Part shown: in pieces, positions 23,839 through 35,589 of the stretch | Numbering within the stretch: the first letter of the stretch is position 1 | How the letters are laid out: each line of letters begins with the position of its first letter | DNA from: Leucaena leucocephala | Taxonomy: Eukaryota > Streptophyta > Magnoliopsida > Fabales > Fabaceae | Assembly (NCBI GenBank): GCA_037074615.1 | Contig: CM073535.1 | Location: 13,369,001 to 13,433,000, forward strand | Direction: 5' to 3' | Length of the DNA: 64,000 nucleotides | The notes under the pieces: generated by a model | Database searches by the model: none | What the model was told of the DNA's origin: nothing | Seen by the model: only the letters and a program-made list of their open reading frames with translations | Program-made: the position numbers and the translations under genes

Positions 23839-26800
23839 TGTCATATCCTAAATTTCCCTATTTGTATAATACTGATAGTGGAAAGAGGTTTAGAAAGGAT
23901 CATGATGAAGATCAGAAGAAATGATAAAGGTTAGATGAGTATTGAAGAAAGAGAAGGATCTAAATACAAAGTAGAAAAGGTTAAAGGCCAAAAGTTAAAG
24001 TAGAAACAAAAGTTAGGCCAAAAGTGGTAGTTTCTAAAAGTTAAGGGACTTAAATGTAATTAAGTAAAAATTTCAAGGGTAAAATTGTAATTATAGAAAG
24101 ATCATCTCGGAAAGGGTTATAACTGCCCAGAAGTTTTTTAGTCCTATATTCCATCAGTAAATATAGGAAGTTACGATAGTTAATCTGGCATGATACAGAA
24201 ATTTTACTAGGGCTCCAGACAGTAAAAACTTATCTGATAATCTAAAAGTTATATGATTTTTTATCAGATTCCATTGATATCAGATATAAGTGGGGGAATT
24301 ACAGGATGTGCCCTACAGTGTCAAATGTCATGAATCTAACAGAACCCCAGAAGAAGTCCTGTATAAAAGGTTATTCCCATAACAGTGAATTTTGACAGGA
24401 GTTTGATAACACCCATGATCCGATAATAGAACTTATCGGTATGTGAGCCTGGATAGAATGAGATCAGATGACCTCATATATAGACCCATGATGACACCAA
24501 GGAGGACCCAAAACCTAGGGTACCAGTTCATCAATAGAAGGGGCCAGTGTCCAGAAAAGGTGCAAAATTATGAAAATGCCCTTGGATGCCTAGATTGTAC
24601 TAGAGATGGATAGAGAGAATTTTGGTCATATGGGATAGGCTAAAAATGTGGCACATGGAATAAATATGATTAGTTGAGCCAGTATATGCCCTGAGGCAGT
24701 TCAAAGAGGGGTGAAATGACAATTATGCCCTTAAGGTTAGTACAGTGCAAGAAAGGACACCAAGGGTATTTTGGTCATTTTTCAAGGGATGGTTGGTAGA
24801 TAAATCTTCAATATGTCATTGTCAATGGTATTAGAAGCCTAGACATTAATTGGCAGGATATAATACATATCCTGGTATATTATAAAAAATTAGGAACAAA
24901 ACACAGTCCAGTTGTTGTGAAACTACTCCGATTGGTACCGGATTGGACTAGAATTTTTCCAGAAGGTTCCTTACATGGACAGCACTCCACATACCCTTCT
25001 TAGATATCCCATGAGTTGTCCCACATGATGTTATAATTATTCTTTTTAGAAAAAGTTAAATTCAAGATTCAATGTGAGCCCTTGGATCAAATGATATACA
25101 AATTAATCTTGGCCATCCATTTTCACCCAAATTTCTCTATAAAAACCCCCTCATTTCAGAACTATTTGGAAGCCCTTGGAACCATGGGGAAACGCTTGTA
25201 AAATTTCTGCTCAACCAAGAAAGAACCACACAACTTGAAGCAAGAAGCAAGGTAATCATCTCCCTTGATCTTGAGCTTTATTCTAGCAAGTTAGCTCTTG
25301 GTTTTAAGGGGTTTTTGTGCTCTATTTCCCTTATGGTTTCTGCTGGAACTGCTGTCCATATGTGGTTAAAATATGAGTTTTATGTTATGGATAGTTTAGA
25401 CAAGCTTAAACAAGTTAGAATCAAGTGGTATAAGTTTGGAAATTCAACTATGTTTGGATTTAGGGTTTTGTATTATTGCTAGTACTGTATGTGGTACTGT
25501 TCATGTGATAGAATTTCATTATTTTGATGCTTCCAATGAGTTTAAAATGGAAAATTGTGCGGGGATAAAGTAGGAGAACAAGTATTGGAAGCATTGGAAT
25601 CAAAATGTGAATTTTTGGGAATCAAGGGCTTCACTTTGGTTTGGTACTGTAGCAACTGAAGTGTTTTGATTTTGGAAATTCTAGTTTAATAGTTGGATTA
25701 TACATGAAAAATTATGTAGAAATGAACCATGAGAATTTATTTTGGAAAGATGGAAGTAAGAAACATAAAGTAGAGAAAGAAAAGGAGCTAGTGAAAACCT
25801 AGTTTTGGTTTTGTATTCAAGTTGAGTTGTAACTTAATATTATTGTGTAATGGCTAGGTTTTGACATTTTTGAATGAAGGAAAGCACCTCAAGAAGACCT
25901 TGACAAGGATAAATAAGAGGTAGCAAGGATACCTAACTATAACTCATGTTTGTTTAATTGTTTTGCTTGCTTGTTGATTATGGTGTTTAGTTGAGCTTGA
26001 GATTATGCAATCATGTTGATGATGAAGTATGAATGATTGCAACTCCTTGCAAATTATGTCATGAAAATATGCATGTTAGAGTTTTCTTATGTACCATTAT
26101 GAAGTAGCTCCCATCTCATGATAACATGTTAAGCATCCAACTAATCATGCATGATATTATAGTTTGTATGCCTTGCTATTGGGATTTCCATGAAATCTCA
26201 TTCTTTCCATATACATAACCATGTCATAGGTGCTGGAACTTCACAAGGAAAAAGGGTAAACATAGATGGATGAGTTTGTATAATAAGTTACATTACTTAC
26301 ATGACACTATGGAAGGATATGATAGTATGCATGATGTATGATTATGTAATTGTGTTCTAAGGCTGTGATAGTGTGATGATGATTATAATGCCTTAATCAA
26401 AGAGTTTAAACCTGAACTTTGGCATGAAAATAGCTAAGATACAGAGATTTAAATGAACACCAAGAATGTCTCAATTGGTTAAGTATTCGATTTGTTATGA
26501 TTTTCCAAAGTTGGAGTTAAAATCTGGAATAGAGATAAAGTAAGCAATTCGGAGTAGTAATGATCAGACGTTAATTTCGTATAGCAAATGAATGATGTTT
26601 TCCATGAAATTTTGTGAGCTTAAATAGGACATCTAAAGATTTAAATCCATAGGTAACACAGTTCATTTGGATAAGTAATGAAAGAGAAATGAATTTTTGA
26701 AATTAAGGTAAAGAAACTGAAACTTCCAGATTTTACCAAATGAATAGTATTTTTCAACGAATAAATTGACTTCATTGGGACAATGGAATCTCAGTTCTAT

Positions 26801-27051
26801 ATTTTTTCCTCAAATTTCAATGAAATATATTTCATTAAAAATTGAAACCACTCTATTACAATTTTTCTATATTTAATTATGAATTTTCAAAGTTGGGTAC
26901 ATGTTCTGGAATTACCAAATGAACAGTAATGTGAACAGTACCCCCAAGAGAAATTCTTTTGAAAATGAACATTTTTAAGGAAAAAGGCTATATAATTGGT
27001 TCCAATGACTTTCAAAAGAGCATAATTGATGTTGAAAGTAAGGATACGATA
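23839..27051 (+). mobile_element. Gypsy LTR-B (+), no matching TSD
   Basis: About 3,213 bp, starting TGTCATATCCTAAATTTC and ending GGATACGATA, a decayed form of GGATGTGACA. It is collinear with the solo LTR at 765-3938. The flanks ATGAT (23834-23838) and GCACC (27052-27056) do not match. Either the TSD has decayed or one end was joined by recombination. No PBS or polypurine tract adjoins it. The 3.2 kb hold no credible gene. Confidence 0.8.
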
Positions 27052-27477
27052 GCACCTCACATGCCACCTTGCATTCTTGATATTTTTCTTTGATTTTATA
27101 TTTTTAAAAAACCTGAAATATCTAAAAACCAACTTGTTCTCCAAGACACTTCCTTTGATCATTGGGATGTCTCACTTGATGTGGTATTGGGCCTCTTTTA
27201 GGTCCAAATATCCAATTGGCACAAATCCCAAGGAATTCCCTATACCGATATTCTTAAATCACTTTTATTTTTTAGATAAATTCTAGAAACCTCTTTTAAT
27301 AGTTCTAATAATTTTAGAAATTTATTCTAATATAAAATAAATTTCTTACAAAGTCTCATAATTTTTTAAGACTCAGAAGCCTTAATAAAAATTCTATATG
27401 TTCTTTCTAAATATTTTATCCGTGTTTGATTTCACCTTAAATTCTATAACTAATTCTACATAAATCTTCTAACATCC
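27052..27477 (-). mobile_element. Gypsy LTR-D fragment, part 1 (-)
   Basis: Resembles 4760-5050 of the LTR-D at 3944-5686, including ACACCTCACATG-like and AATTGGCACA-like stretches. It is interrupted at 27478 by LTR-E and appears to resume at 31247. Confidence 0.6.
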
Positions 27478-28499
27478 TTATTTTCATACATCTTAGGAAC
27501 CAAATAGTAGCATCTGGAACCACTTCTAAGGTCATTGAAGTCAAATTACACAATCTAAAATTTTACTCTCCCGAGTACTGTTCACTGCAAATTCCATAAG
27601 AGTGACATGACTTCAAAAAATTATAACTAATTCTAGAAAAATCGAAATGAAGTGATTCAAATTGATATAGGAAGCTAACTGAATTCTATTTCAGAAAAAA
27701 ATAACTTTTTGACCACGTCTTGACCACGTCAACATCGATCAATGTTTCAATATTAATGTTCATCCAGCATTTTCCCCTGATTCCAGCATTTCTCGTCTCA
27801 ACTTTGAAAAATCATATCTTTATGTGTAGACATCCAATTGAGACATTCTATATATTAAATTGAAGCTTGGTATGTCTACTATTTATTGGTAAAATATCAT
27901 ATATTTATTCAACCATTTACTATTTATAATTACACCTCAAATGTCACTGCCTTACCACGAGTTACTGTTCACAGTGACAATTTCCAGCAATGATACATAC
28001 ATGAATCACATATCAATCATGCTAAATAATTAATGTCTCTTCATGCATCTTTATCTCCTCCATATTGAGAAGACCTGCTGTAATTGGATTGATATAGAAG
28101 GGATGAGATTTTTGGGGAAATCTCAGTAGCAAATGGAAACCATACTATGTATGCAACTATATGCTTGATGTTACTATGTGTGCACTTAATGATCATGCTT
28201 GCATAATGATAACATACATACTTCCATGTTACTTAATTATAACATAGGGCCATAGCATAAAAGGAAACAAAGCATTACTTAATCATATATGCTTCACATT
28301 ATCAAAGTAAGTAAACATCACATAAAACATCCAAGCAACATAAGCATACAAGTAGGTAAGTTTACTACCTGACATGGAGCTTTTCCTCTAGTCCTTAACT
28401 TTGCTCTAAGGTTCCTTCTTTTCATAAGTCAGAACCTTATTCCTAAGCTTGTCAAATCCCTAAGCTCCTTGGACTGCTCCTAGCTCCACCAGAACTCCT

Positions 28500-28551
28500 G
28501 CTTTCTTTCTTTTCCTTTCTTTCTTTCTCTCTTTCTCTCTTCTTTCTCTCC
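28500..28551. repeat. CT-rich microsatellite
   Basis: About 50 bases of almost pure pyrimidine made of CTTT and CTCT units, in the leader of LTR-E. It generates a spurious Lys/Glu/Arg-rich minus-strand frame at 28452-28676. Confidence 0.85.
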
Positions 28552-28735
28552 ATTTCTTGGCTTGCCATGGGTGTGGAATGAAGTGAGGGAAAGGGTCTAT
28601 TTATAGGTGGAGGGAGGTGGAATGGATGGTCCAGATTGAATCGCGATGAATGGCTCAGATCGCTTAGCTTCCTCAAGAAGCTTCGCCTATATCATCACGA
28701 TGACATCACCCTCCTCAATGACTCACCAACATGAC

Positions 28736-30605
28736 TGTTGGAAATCGTGCCCTAGGGGCCAATCATTGTCTTATGAACATTATTGATTTATGAATTTATT
28801 AATTGAGTTATCATATTATTTGCATGTTTACTATGATGACCATCCTTGGATAATTCATGATATTATCTTAAATGTCCCTGGTCGATCATCTATGTGGGAG
28901 CACAGATGAAATAAGACCAGTATGACTTTGAAGATATATAGAGATATAAATCAAAGTCATAAGCACATGTAAGAGTACATGGTGTTGGACCGACCCGCTA
29001 TGAGAGAACTGCATGGGTAACGTCATAAGCTTCTCTCATATACAAACCATGTCAATATGCCCTTTGACCTGAGATCATCATGGATTCCTACATGACAAAA
29101 CGCTCAGCTTTGACCTAGTCAAAAGTCACTTTTGACCGAGTGATCATAAAGACTATGTTCGGGCTTAGTGGTTTTTCATGCGGAGGAATGTGAATGGTCA
29201 AGATGGAATTTGTCCCTCACATTCGTGGAGAGATATTACTGGGCCCCTCGATGAGTGAGTCTGAGAAATGTATGGCCATACTGTAATGGAAAGGTAGTTC
29301 CATTTCTATAGTCAGACTACTCAGGGATCGAGAAAGTAACGGTCAGGAATAGGAGGATGACATTATCCATGCCTCATCCATGACCAAAATATCGCGTGAC
29401 AGAAGGGACATGATATGGTTGTATAAAAGGTTACATCGTTTATCGATCCTCATATGATTTGGGTAGTCGTTATGTCTTGCTAGAGACCGCTTGCGACTTG
29501 TGGGCTAGTATAGCAAATGGCCCACTGCCAACTTCATATGGGCCTACAGGGTCGCACACAAAATAGCCCAACACGAGCTATGATGTCCAGATTTATTGAA
29601 TCTAAAACATGTCCAGATTCAATGAATGATCCAGGTGAATGTATGTATATTTATTTATATTTATATTCGTATATATATAAATTCATATATATATATATAT
29701 TATATATATGAGATATATGAGATTTAATTTATAAGGATAAATTAAATCTCTATCACGTTTGAATTCGAAATTCAAATTGATAGGATATCTCATATAAGAG
29801 ATATTTATAAGATTTAATTTATAAGGATAAATTAAATCTCTATCACGTTTGAATTCGAAATTCAAATTGATAGGATATCTCATATAAGAGATATTTATAA
29901 GATTTAATTTTAAGGATAAATTAAATCTCTATCATGTTTGAATTTGAAATTCAAATTGATAGGATATCTCAAATTTATTTTATGAGAATAAATCAAATAT
30001 AGTTCAGTCTCATCTTTATTTAAAGTTAAATAAATAGGTAATTAAATCTGTGGGACGGATTTAATATTATTTATTTAATTAGTTTCTTATAAAATTATAC
30101 AATATATGATATTGTATTATTTTTGAAATTAATATAAGATTAACTCCTAAAATCCTTTTCAGTTAGGGAAAACGCAGAGCATCCTATATATCTAATATTA
30201 GGAGCTACGTTTTGGAACAGACACACACATAGAACACAGAAAGGCCGAAGGGGACTCTGCAAAAGGTTTGCAGATAAGAAACTGCCGAAATAGAGATGGA
30301 GAGGATGAACTCTTGAGAAAGCCCTGGAGGGACAAGAGACGCTAGCACGTCGTTCGTGGTTGAAAAGCTGTTCGTGTGGATACCAGTAGAGGAAGCTGAC
30401 CTGAGTCGTCGACTTCTTGTGATCAGAAAGGGAGCACGAACCACAGAGAGAAGCTGTGAACGTCATGACCGAAAGCTGTGGAAGTCGCTGAGACACACTG
30501 AGGGTAATGCTTCTTCCCACTTGACTTAAACACATACGGTAGATCCTGGCAAGGAAGGAAAAATTTTTAAGATAATTTCCGCTGCGTGTCTTTCAATTCC
30601 TTACA
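28736..30605 (+). mobile_element. Copia solo LTR with TSD ATGAC
   Basis: A 1,870-bp LTR, TGTTGGAAATCGTGCCC to CCTTACA, with ATGAC at 28731-28735 and again at 30606-30610. Neither PBS nor polypurine tract adjoins it, so it is a solo LTR. It differs from the elements at 6806-22654 by G at position 5 and by three rather than two 90-bp hairpin units. Confidence 0.96.
29721..29990 (+). repeat. Three 90-bp hairpin units in copia LTR
   Basis: Units start at 29721, 29811 and 29901. Each holds the 12-bp inverted repeat GATTTAATTTAT / ATAAATTAAATC around a 4-base loop, then a second imperfect palindrome around GAATTCGAAATTC. Copy number differs among LTRs: two at 6931, 14966 and 52288, three here and at 42873-43134. 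Confidence 0.88.
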
Positions 30606-31246
30606 ATGACATCATCCATGGGACACCTCACATGCAAGGTGGCATAAAGGTGGGCCCTTAGGACACCTCACCAGCTAACTCAGCATTTCTAGAGATTCTA
30701 AAGTCTTTTCCTAGAATGAATGGCTGAGATTATGCCATGTGTCCTTTAGCTTTTTCTCCTTTTTCTAGAATCATACCATGTGTCCTTAGCTTTTCTTCAT
30801 TTCCTAGAATCATGCCATGTGGCACCTTGTGGGCCCCTTTTATGCCACCTCATGATTCCAGATCACTTTCCCCAGTTCTATCTTTGACCGGGTCACTTTA
30901 CTTTATTGAAAAAGTACTAAACTAATATTTTAATGCCACTTGGGCCCACATCACTCTTGAGCTACGTTTTTGAACATCTGGGATGCTATCTTGGCCTTTG
31001 ATCAAGTTCAAGCACTCTGGTGGCTCAATTTCCAAGAAACATCCCTTTCTTTTCTAAAATGACCATTATGGCCAAAGGAACTTTCACTATTTATAATTTA
31101 GTCCCTAAACATTCACTTTCTTGTAGTTTAGTCCCTGAACATCATATGCATACTTTTGGAACTTCTGCTCAACAGGGCCTACTAGCCTACCTTTTTCAGG
31201 CGACATATTAGACTTCTAGGCCTAAAAATTGGGATATGACAACTCT

Positions 31247-31894
31247 TTTTTGAGTTCTATCAATTTTATAAATTTGTATATTAATTATAAGAATTTACTA
31301 CAAAATTTTATCTGATTCTGAGATCCAGAAGATATTGTACTAATCTCCATACTTCAGAAATTAATATCAAATTGGGATCTTAAATGGAAATTCTAAAAGA
31401 TATATCTGGCCTAAATTCTATGCTCTGTTTATGGGTAAAAGCTTGAATCAAAACACTTATGGACAATTTTGGGCCTTTTCTAGCTCAAATTTTCATAATT
31501 ATCATTTTGCCCTTGAATTTGGCAAAATTGCCCTTTAGCCCTTGACTTTCCCAAATTCCACTTTGGTCACTTTCTACCAAATCTGAAACTCCAATTTGGT
31601 ACATGAATTCTCAAAATTTCATTTAGGTCCTTAAACTTTCTACTAATTACAATTTAGTCCTTAGACTTTTACTATTTGTAATTTAGTCCTTGGACTTTTA
31701 CTATTTATAGTTTAGTCGATGAACTTTTATTAATTGCAATTTAGTCCCTTTGGCTTTGTAACTTTATACATTCTCTCTTCTTTGACTTAATACTTATCTA
31801 ACCATTATCTTTTATTATGATTATAATCTCAATCTTTTTATAACCTTTTTTCTCTATAAGTCTTATACATATAGACAAAATTTAGGATGTTAAA
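31247..31894 (-). mobile_element. Gypsy LTR-D fragment, part 2 (-), 5' terminus
   Basis: Similar to 5062-5686: TTTTGAGTTCTATCAATTTT and the repeated 'TTTAGTCC' stretches typical of the start of these LTRs on the minus strand. The terminus is decayed (GGATGTTAAA, expected GGATGTTACA or GGATGTGACA). Satellite monomers start at 31895, so this LTR inserted into the satellite. Confidence 0.6.
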
Positions 31895-33303
31895 CCTCAA
31901 ATGGCAACAAACGATTTTTTAGCAAGGTAATTATCGATATAGTGAAATATGTATACTGACTAAAACAATTATGCTTACAACCTGTTAAATGTGTGGAAGC
32001 CATATTCCTTGCTGAATGTTACATGATGATTTTGAAATGCTCAGCTGAGTTTCTTAATTCATTCGTTTGATCCCTCAATTGGCAACAATTGCATTTTTAG
32101 CAAGGTTGTCGACAAAGTGTAATCTCTCTAGACTTAGAAATTATGCTGAATATCTAAGAAATGTGTGGAAGTTAACTCCCATGCTTGATTTTACATGAGG
32201 ATTCAAAAATGCTCATCTAGGTGCAGAATTTATTCGTTTGATCCCTCGAATAACCATAAATGTATGTTTAGTAATGTTACTACTGGTAGAGTAAAATCTG
32301 TCTCACTGACTTCAAAATTAAGCTTTAAATCTATAGAATGTGAGAAAACCACTTCTTTACTTAATTTTAAATAAGTATTTCAAAATCCTCCATAGAGTTG
32401 TAAAATTCATTCGTTAGTCTCCCACAGATGGCCAATCCCATGTTTTTAACAAATAAATAGTCAATAAAGTGATATGTATCTTACTAGCTCAAAAATCATG
32501 TTTACTATCTCAAAAATATATTCAAACCACCTTCCTTGAGTCATTTTAGATGAGGATTCCAAAATTCTCATCAGGGTAGGATAATAAGTTCTTTCTTTCC
32601 TCAAATGGCTATAAACGATTTTTCAGAAAGGTCACTGTCGATAGAGTGAAATATGTATAATTGACAACAAAAATTAGGCTTATAACATGTGAAATATGTG
32701 GAAGCCACATTCCTTCTTAAGTGTTACATGGTGATTCCAAAATGCACAGCGGAGTTTCTTAATTCATTCATTTGATCCCTCAATTCATCATAAGTGCATT
32801 TTAGTAAGGTAATTATTGATAGATTGAAATCTCTCCATACTCAAAAATTTTGCTCAATATCTTGGAAATGTATGGAAGCCACCTCCTGTGGTTGATTTTA
32901 CAAGAGGATTCTAAAATGTTCATCGAGGTGCAAAATTTATTCGTTTTATCCCTTGAATAGCCATAAATGCTTGTTTAACAATGTTACTGTCGATAGAGTA
33001 AACTCTGTGTCACTGACTCTAAAATCAAGCTTTAAATATCTAGAATGTGTGAAAACCACTTCCTTGCTTAATTTTACATGAGGATTCTAAAATGCTCAAT
33101 AGAGTTGCAAAATTTATTAATTTGTCTCCCACATATTGCTAAAACTGTGTTTTTAATAAGGAAATAGCCGATAAAGTGATATGGGTCTCACTAGCTCAAA
33201 AATTATGCTTACTATCTCATAAATGCGTTCAAACCACCTTCCTCTCTTGATTTTATGTATGGTTCCAAAATGCTCATTGGAGTTGCGAAATTCATTTGTT
33301 TGA
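31895..33303 (+). repeat. ~176-bp satellite array, 4-monomer higher-order period
   Basis: About eight tandem monomers. Using the recurring TTCGTTTGATCCCTC-like anchor, copies fall at 32062, 32233, 32410, 32589, 32767, 32940, 33117 and 33291, a spacing of 171-179 bp. Adjacent monomers are well diverged, but each is clearly closest to the one four places on (for example 31895 with 32600, and 32233 with 32940). This gives a higher-order period near 705 bp repeated twice. Monomers of 150-180 bp are typical of plant centromeric satellites. Both ends are cut by LTRs. I do not recognise the satellite by name. Confidence 0.9.
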
Positions 33304-34122
33304 TGTCATATCCTAATTTTTTCCTATTTGTATAATACTTATAGTGGAAAGAGATTTGGAAAGGATTATGACGAAGATCAGAAGAATTGATAAAGGTTAA
33401 ATGAGTCATGAAGAAAGAAAGGGATCTAAATGAAAATTAGAAAAGGTTGAAGGCAAAAAGTTAAAGTAGAAATAAGATTTAGGCCAAAAGTGGTAATTTC
33501 TAAAAGTTTAGAGACCTAACTATCATTAAGCAAAAAGTCAAGGACCTAAATGTAATTACGAAAATGTTTAGCCATAAAAGGCTTAGAACTACCTAGAAGT
33601 ATTTCAGTCCCACATTCCATCAGTAAATAGAGGAAGGCATGCTGGTTAATCTAGCATAATACAAACATTTTATTAGGGCTTCAGATAGTAGATATTTATC
33701 TGATAGTATGAAAGTTATATGAAATTTTATCATATTTCATGGACTTTAGATATAAGTGGGAGAATTACAAGAAAGTGTGCCTTATAGTGTCAAATGTCAT
33801 GGATCTGATAGAACCCCATAAGGAGTTCTATATAAAAAGTTATTCCCATATAAGTGAATTTTGACGGGAGTTTGAGAACACCCGTGATCTGATTATGGAA
33901 CTTATCAGTATGTAAGCCTAAATAGACTAAGATCAGATAACCTCATATATAGGCCCATGATGACGCCAATGAGGGCCTAAAATCGAGGGTACCATTTCAT
34001 CAGTAGAAGGGGTCAGTGTCCAAAAAAAGTGCAAAATTACGAAAATACCATGACATAGTCATATTGTACCAGAGATGGATGGAGGGCATTTTAGTCATCT
34101 GAGACAGGCCAAAAATGTGTAG
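33304..34122 (+). mobile_element. Gypsy LTR-B (+), 5' part only
   Basis: Starts TGTCATATCCTAATTTTT directly after satellite sequence and runs parallel to 765-1590 until it is cut by the LTR-A element at 34123. The rest should lie beyond that element, outside the window. The five bases before the cut, TGTAG, are the predicted target duplication. Confidence 0.82.
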
Positions 34123-35589
34123 TGTCATATTCCCAATTTTCTTATCTGATATGTGTACATAGTTTATCTGTAATGGATATGAGATTCTTGGAATAAACTG
34201 TATCAGATTGAGATAGGAAAGGGAAGGATTAATAACTACGGAAAGAATAGGGACCTAAACGAAAATTGAAAAGCTCGAAGGCAAAAAGTTAAAGTAGAAG
34301 AAAAAGGAGGGACCTAAATGCAATTAATGAAAAGTTTAGGGACTAAAGTACAATTATTCAAAAGTTGAGGGACCTAAATGTAAATATGAAAAAGTTGAGC
34401 TAAAACAGGCCAAAAATGCTCAAAATCATATTAGACCCAAATTTTACAAGTAGATAGACAAAAATATTTTGGTCAGTTTAACGAAACACATAATTTTGAT
34501 TTAAGGTCCCGATTAATTGATATAAATTCCTGAAGTCAGAATGAATTATTATAGTATTTTTTAGATCTCAGAATTAGATGAGACCTTACAAGAAATTCAT
34601 ATATTTAATATAAGAATTTATAAAATTGACAGAGTCAGAAAAGGAATTCTGTAGAAGCCATACGCGATTTTACAGTGAAATAAAATACCCGATAAGTAAG
34701 ATTAGGAGAGTTGTATTGTGAATTGGGACATAAAAGCAATACAAGCAATGAGCCCATATCAAGTCCCAAATGGCACCATCATGAGCCCAATAAAGTAATA
34801 AGACAGTTATGTAGGGCAGAGTCTAGAGCAGCTCAGGAAAAGTGCTAAATTACAAAAATACCCCTGGATACCCATACTGTACCAGTGAAGGATGGAGGTC
34901 ATTATGGTCATTCTAGACAGGCAAAAAACGTGGGACATAGTATAAATATGATTAGTTAGAGCCAGTATATACCCTGAGGTAGTGTAAAGAGGGGCAAAAT
35001 GACAATTATGCCTTTAGGGTTAATATAGTGCAAGAAAGGACACTATTGTGGTCATTTCTCAAGAGATGGATGGTAGATAAATACTTAGTCTAACATTTTC
35101 AATGGTATGAGAAGCCTAGACATTGATTTCTAGGATCGAATACATATCCTGGTATATTACAAAAAATTAGGAACAGAAAACAGTCTGGTTGCTTGAAACT
35201 ACTCCGATCGGAACTAGATTGGATTGAAATTTTTCCAGAAGCTTCCTTGCATGAAAATGGTGCCACATAGACCAATGAGGTGTCCCTTGAGATGTCCCTC
35301 ATGATGTCATAATTATTCTTTTTGGAAAAAGTTAAATTCAAGATTAAATGTGAGCCCTTAGATCAAAAAGTGCACAAATCAATCTTGGCCATCCATTTCA
35401 ACCCAAATTTCTCAATAAATGCCCCTATTCAGATGGCTTCGGTATGCATGGTGAACCATAGGGAAACTCTTGCAAAATTTCCATTCAACCAAGAAAGAAG
35501 CACACAAAGTGAAGTAACAATCAAGGTAATCATCTCCCTTGATCTTGAACTTTGTTTTAGCAAGTTAGCTCATGGTTTTAAGGGGTTTT
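34123..35589 (+). mobile_element. 5' LTR-A of the plus-strand gypsy element, part 1
   Basis: Starts TGTCATATTCCCAATTTT. This LTR is in three pieces: 34123-35589, 49828-50637 and 55724-56634. Leaving out the two nested insertions and one copy of each TSD, the pieces add up to 3,188 bp, close to the 3,210 bp of the intact LTR-A pair. The TATA-equivalent position (near 35415) reads CAATAAATG, so the core promoter looks decayed. Confidence 0.88.

Larger units (their letters stand above)
27478..31241 (-). mobile_element. Solo gypsy LTR-E (-), split by a copia solo LTR
   Basis: The left end TCTAACATCC (decayed TGTAACATCC) and right end GGGATATGACA frame an LTR of about 1,889 bp once the nested copia LTR and its extra TSD are discounted. 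A minus-strand TATA motif lies at 28597-28606 and a leader after it. The flanks AATCT (27473-27477) and ACTCT (31242-31246) differ at one base, a plausible decayed target duplication. Its U3 (30611-31241) is unlike LTR-A, B or C. A CT-rich microsatellite (28500-28551) lies in the leader. No coding content. Confidence 0.7.

Noticed and set aside
23834..27056. Target-site duplication for the LTR-B at 23839-27051
   Set aside because: ATGAT and GCACC do not match, and shifting the edge by a few bases does not rescue it, so I do not claim a simple insertion.
28452..28676. Lys/Glu/Arg-rich minus-strand frame
   Set aside because: Produced by the CT microsatellite at 28500-28551 in an LTR leader.
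31895..33303. Possible CRISPR-like repeat array
   Set aside because: Repeat unit is ~176 bp without short direct repeats and unique spacers; it is a eukaryotic satellite.
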